From NCBI GenBank assembly GCA_001418405.1, contig LIQL01000029.1, positions 1 to 33,317 of the forward strand: 33,317 nt of DNA, written 5' to 3'. How positions within the stretch are numbered: position 1 is the first letter of the stretch; every line of letters begins with the position of its first letter. This document shows, in pieces, positions 30,607-33,317 of the stretch. The position numbers and the translations under genes are program-made. This stretch comes from Streptomyces diastatochromogenes (GTDB lineage: Bacteria; Actinomycetota; Actinomycetes; Streptomycetales; Streptomycetaceae). The notes under the pieces are model-generated. The model made no database searches. It was given only the letters and a program-made list of their open reading frames with translations, and was not told the origin of the DNA.

Positions 30607-31773
30607 GTGACGGGCGAGGGTGACGCGAGGCTGCGGGCCGTGGTGGAGCTGGCGCAGGCGATGGCGGCCGCGCCGGCGCTGCGCGACTCCGCCCGGGCCG
30701 CGGCCCAGGGGGCGCGGCAGGCGCTGGGCGGTTCCTTCGCGGCGATCTGCAAGTGGGAGCGCGAGCGGGGGCGGCTGCGGGTACTGGTCAACGTCGGCGA
30801 ACTCGCCCCGGGGGAGCGGGAGTTCCCGGACGACGAGACGTATCCGGTGCACGCGTTCGCGGAGATCGTCGGATTCCTGCACGAGCAGTGGGCCGGTGGC
30901 GGGGAGCCGAGCGCCTGGGTGGAGGTGGCCGCGGGGGAGCCGGGCGGTGACGCCGCCGACGGTCCGCTGGTGCCGCCCGGCAGTCCGGGGCGGGTGGCCG
31001 CGCTGCGTCGGCGGGGCCGGGGCTGCTGCGTGGTGGCGCCGCTCGTGCTGCACGGTCGGGCCTGGGGCGAGTTGTACGTGGCGCGGCGGCCGGGGGAGCC
31101 GGTGTTCGGGCGGGCGGACGCCGATTTCGCGACCGTGCTGGCCGCGGTCACGGCCGCGGGGATCGCCCAGACCGAGCGGCTGGCGGAGGCCCGCCGGCTG
31201 GCGTTCACCGACGCGCTGACCGGTCTGGCCAACCGTCGGGCCGTGGACATGCGGCTGGACGAGGCGTTGGAGCAGCACCGCGCCGAAGGGGTGGTGGTGA
31301 GCCTGGTGGTGTGCGATCTGAACGGGCTGAAGCAGGTGAACGACTCGCGGGGGCACGCGGTCGGCGACCGGTTGTTGGAGCGCTTCGGTTCGGTGCTGTC
31401 GCTGTGCGGCGCGATGGTGCCGGGGACCCTCGCGGCGCGGCTGGGCGGGGACGAGTTCTGCCTGCTGGCGGTCGGCCCGGACTCCGACGAGGTGGTCAAG
31501 GTGGCCGGCGAGCTGTGCGACCGGGCCGCGGAGTTGGACCTCGGCGAGGGGGTGGCCGTGGGGGTCGCCTCGACCGGCGATCCGATCGGCCCGGTGCACA
31601 CCGCCCGGCGGCTGTTCCGGTTGGCGGACGCCGCCCAGTACCGCGCCAAGGCGGCGAAGTCCGGCGGTCCCGTGGTGGCCGGGCGACATGGCGGGGCGGA
31701 CGATCCGGTCGTGCGGCTGGCGGACGCGCCCGAGCCGTCGCAGGGGCCGGAGCGGCGGAGGTTCCGCAGGTGA
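30607..31773 (+). CDS. GAF-GGDEF diguanylate cyclase
   Basis: A 388-aa soluble protein making c-di-GMP from two GTP. A GAF-type sensor covers ~15-190. The GGDEF domain (~195-355) starts at the usual linker AFTDALTGLANRRA, with the metal-binding CDLNGLKQVND (236-246) and an intact GGDEF signature at 280-284. The RxxD inhibitory site that normally lies five residues before GGDEF is replaced (VPGT at 271-274), so product feedback inhibition through that site is unlikely. I chose GTG 30607 with GAGG 5 nt upstream and a TACGCT -10 at 30559-30564; GTG 30577 would add 10 residues with poorer codon bias. In layout it resembles the GAF-GGDEF protein SCO4931, from memory. Confidence 0.9.
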   Translation: MTGEGDARLRAVVELAQAMAAAPALRDSARAAAQGARQALGGSFAAICKWERERGRLRVLVNVGELAPGEREFPDDETYPVHAFAEIVGFLHEQWAGGGEPSAWVEVAAGEPGGDAADGPLVPPGSPGRVAALRRRGRGCCVVAPLVLHGRAWGELYVARRPGEPVFGRADADFATVLAAVTAAGIAQTERLAEARRLAFTDALTGLANRRAVDMRLDEALEQHRAEGVVVSLVVCDLNGLKQVNDSRGHAVGDRLLERFGSVLSLCGAMVPGTLAARLGGDEFCLLAVGPDSDEVVKVAGELCDRAAELDLGEGVAVGVASTGDPIGPVHTARRLFRLADAAQYRAKAAKSGGPVVAGRHGGADDPVVRLADAPEPSQGPERRRFRR

Positions 31774-31866
31774 GCGGGGGCCGGGGCGCGGGGTGCGGGC
31801 GGTCCGGGTGAGGAGCGGCGGTGGAGTCGGGCGATGATCGGTAAGGGGTGATCCCGAAATCCGGTG

Positions 31867-31895
31867 GTGACATCCGGCGATTCAGTCTCTAGGGT
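31867..31895 (+). promoter_or_regulatory. hutH promoter (GTGACA - 17 bp - TAGGGT)
   Basis: -35 GTGACA (31867-31872) matches TTGACA at 5 of 6. -10 TAGGGT (31890-31895) fits TANNNT, with an ideal 17-bp spacer. The ATG follows 8 nt later, so the transcript is probably leaderless. This is the best promoter match found in the window. Confidence 0.7.
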
Positions 31896-31903
31896 GCCTG
31901 AAT

Positions 31904-33317
31904 ATGGATATGCACACTGTGGTGCTGGGGACGTCCGGCACCACCGCACAGGACGTCATCGCGGTGGCCCGCGGCGCGGCCCGGATCGAGCTGTCCGAGG
32001 AGGCCCGCTCCGCCGTCGCCACCTCCCGCGCCTTCATCGACGAGCTCGCCGCCAAGCCGGACCCGGTCTACGGCGTCTCCACCGGCTTCGGCGCCCTCGC
32101 CGTACGCCACATCAGCCCGGAGCTGCGCGCCCAGCTCCAGCGCAACATCGTGCGCTCGCACGCGGCCGGCATGGGCCCGGCCGTCGAGCGCGAGGTGGTC
32201 CGCGCCCTGATGTTCCTGCGGCTGAAGACCCTCGCCTCGGGACACACCGGCGTCCGCCCGGTGGTCGTCGAGACCATGACCGCGCTCCTGAACGCCGGCA
32301 TCACCCCCGTCGTCCACGAGTACGGCTCGCTCGGCTGCTCCGGCGACCTGGCCCCGCTCTCGCACTGCGCCCTGACGCTGATGGGCGAGGGCGAGGCCCA
32401 GGGCCCGGACGGCGTCGTCCGACCGTCCGGCGAGCTGCTGGCCGCGCACGGCATCGAGCCCGTCGAACTGCGCGAGAAGGAGGGGCTGGCGCTCCTCAAC
32501 GGCACCGACGGCATGCTCGGCATGCTGGTGATGGCCTGCGCCGACCTGGCCCGGCTGTTCACCTCGGCGGACGTCACCGCCGCGCTCTCCATGGAGGCGC
32601 TGCTCGGCACCGACAAGGTCCTCGCGCCCGAGCTGCACGCCATCCGGCCGCACCCGGGCCAGGCCGCCTCCGCCGCCAACATGCTGGCGTTCCTGGACGG
32701 TTCCGGCCTCACCGGCCACCACCAGGACGACGCCCCGCGCGTGCAGGACGCCTATTCCATCCGCTGCGCCCCGCAGGTCGCCGGCGCCGGCCGGGACACC
32801 CTCGCGCACGCCCGCCTGGTCGCCGACCGGGAGCTGGCCGCCGCCGTCGACAACCCCGTCGTGCTGTCCGACGGCCGGGTGGAGTCCAACGGCAACTTCC
32901 ACGGCGCACCGGTCGCCTACGTCCTGGACTTCCTGGCCATCGCCGCGGCCGACCTGGCCTCGATCGCCGAGCGCCGCACCGACCGGCTCCTGGACAAGAA
33001 CCGCTCGCACGGGCTGCCCGCCTTCCTCGCCGGGGACCCGGGCGTCGACTCGGGCCTGATGATCGCCCAGTACACCCAGGCCGCGCTGGTCAGCGAGTTG
33101 AAGCGGCTGGCCGCCCCGGCGTCGGTGGACTCCATCCCGTCCTCCGCCATGCAGGAGGACCACGTCTCGATGGGGTGGTCGGCGGCGCGCAAGCTGCGCA
33201 CCGCGGTGGACAACCTCACCCGGGTCATCGCCGTCGAGCTCTACGCCGCGACCCGCGCCGTCGAACTGCGCGAGGGGCTGACGCCCGCCCCGGCGACCCG
33301 TGCGGTGCTGGACGCCC
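31904..33317 (+). CDS. hutH: Histidine ammonia-lyase (3' end outside the window)
   Basis: The first 471 residues of a ~510-aa enzyme converting L-histidine to trans-urocanate and ammonia, the first step of histidine degradation. Recognisable are YGVSTGFG (56-63), the prosthetic-group motif GSLGCSGDLAPLSH, LLNGTDGMLGM, and SSAMQEDHVSMGWSAARK. The MIO cofactor triad is Cys145-Ser146-Gly147 rather than the commoner Ala-Ser-Gly; Cys at that place is tolerated in the family signature. The frame stays open to the last base of the window. ATG 31904 is preceded by a good promoter and no ribosome site. It lies 130 bp after the diguanylate cyclase gene. Confidence 0.95.
   Translation, partial: MDMHTVVLGTSGTTAQDVIAVARGAARIELSEEARSAVATSRAFIDELAAKPDPVYGVSTGFGALAVRHISPELRAQLQRNIVRSHAAGMGPAVEREVVRALMFLRLKTLASGHTGVRPVVVETMTALLNAGITPVVHEYGSLGCSGDLAPLSHCALTLMGEGEAQGPDGVVRPSGELLAAHGIEPVELREKEGLALLNGTDGMLGMLVMACADLARLFTSADVTAALSMEALLGTDKVLAPELHAIRPHPGQAASAANMLAFLDGSGLTGHHQDDAPRVQDAYSIRCAPQVAGAGRDTLAHARLVADRELAAAVDNPVVLSDGRVESNGNFHGAPVAYVLDFLAIAAADLASIAERRTDRLLDKNRSHGLPAFLAGDPGVDSGLMIAQYTQAALVSELKRLAAPASVDSIPSSAMQEDHVSMGWSAARKLRTAVDNLTRVIAVELYAATRAVELREGLTPAPATRAVLDA

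Overview
The window is a high-GC actinobacterial chromosome segment, almost certainly Streptomyces. Support: third codon positions are nearly all G or C, GTG starts are common, many genes look leaderless (a -10 hexamer 6-8 nt before the start codon), and the two TTA codons found are confined to one accessory block. From memory, the core gene order (deoC, phosphosugar mutase, PNP, lpdA, accA, maf, pccE/pccB, birA, cya, GGDEF, hutH) matches the S. coelicolor SCO4909-SCO4932 area and, more loosely, the M. tuberculosis Rv3279c-Rv3308 area. No rRNA, tRNA, IS element or CRISPR array was seen.

Layout. 1-5.5 kb: uridine kinase, a small secreted protein, a minus-strand operon deoC - aldehyde dehydrogenase (ALDH) - truncated non-catalytic ALDH, and a PH-like membrane protein. 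5.6-9.0 kb: an accessory block with an XRE/TPR-like regulator, a degenerate serine-recombinase-fold protein, two coupled small genes, and a divergent small protein made of two repeats. Two of its genes carry a TTA codon, so it may be under bldA control. 9.2-12.4 kb: phosphosugar mutase, purine nucleoside phosphorylase (PNP) and a gamma-glutamylcyclotransferase-like protein. 12.5-17.5 kb: an LpdA-type flavoprotein lacking the disulfide, a DeoR-family regulator, a TetR regulator and a membrane-anchored esterase. 17.6-28.1 kb: acyl-CoA carboxylase alpha subunit, membrane protein, DJ-1/PfpI protein, Maf, VanZ-like protein, secreted tyrosine phosphatase, class B penicillin-binding protein, a 42-aa membrane protein, PccE, PccB and BirA. 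28.3 kb to the end: class III adenylate cyclase, enoyl-CoA hydratase, GAF-GGDEF diguanylate cyclase and a 3'-truncated histidine ammonia-lyase.

How the genes work together. PNP, the mutase, DeoC and the ALDH form a plausible route from purine deoxynucleosides through deoxyribose-1-P and deoxyribose-5-P to glyceraldehyde-3-P plus acetaldehyde, and then acetate. The promoters of deoC and PNP, 7 kb apart, share the same perfect palindrome CTACGCGCGTAG, which suggests a common regulator. AccA, PccB, PccE and BirA together make and biotinylate a propionyl/acyl-CoA carboxylase. Cya and the GGDEF protein, 1 kb apart, make cAMP and c-di-GMP.

Most interesting items: the shared deo palindrome; the TTA-marked XRE / pseudo-resolvase / repeat-protein module; the ALDH and pseudo-ALDH pair; a 22-bp tandem repeat with dyads before the enoyl-CoA hydratase; roughly 11-bp-spaced CACAG repeats before the phosphatase; and an operator-like palindrome over the predicted pccB -10 box.
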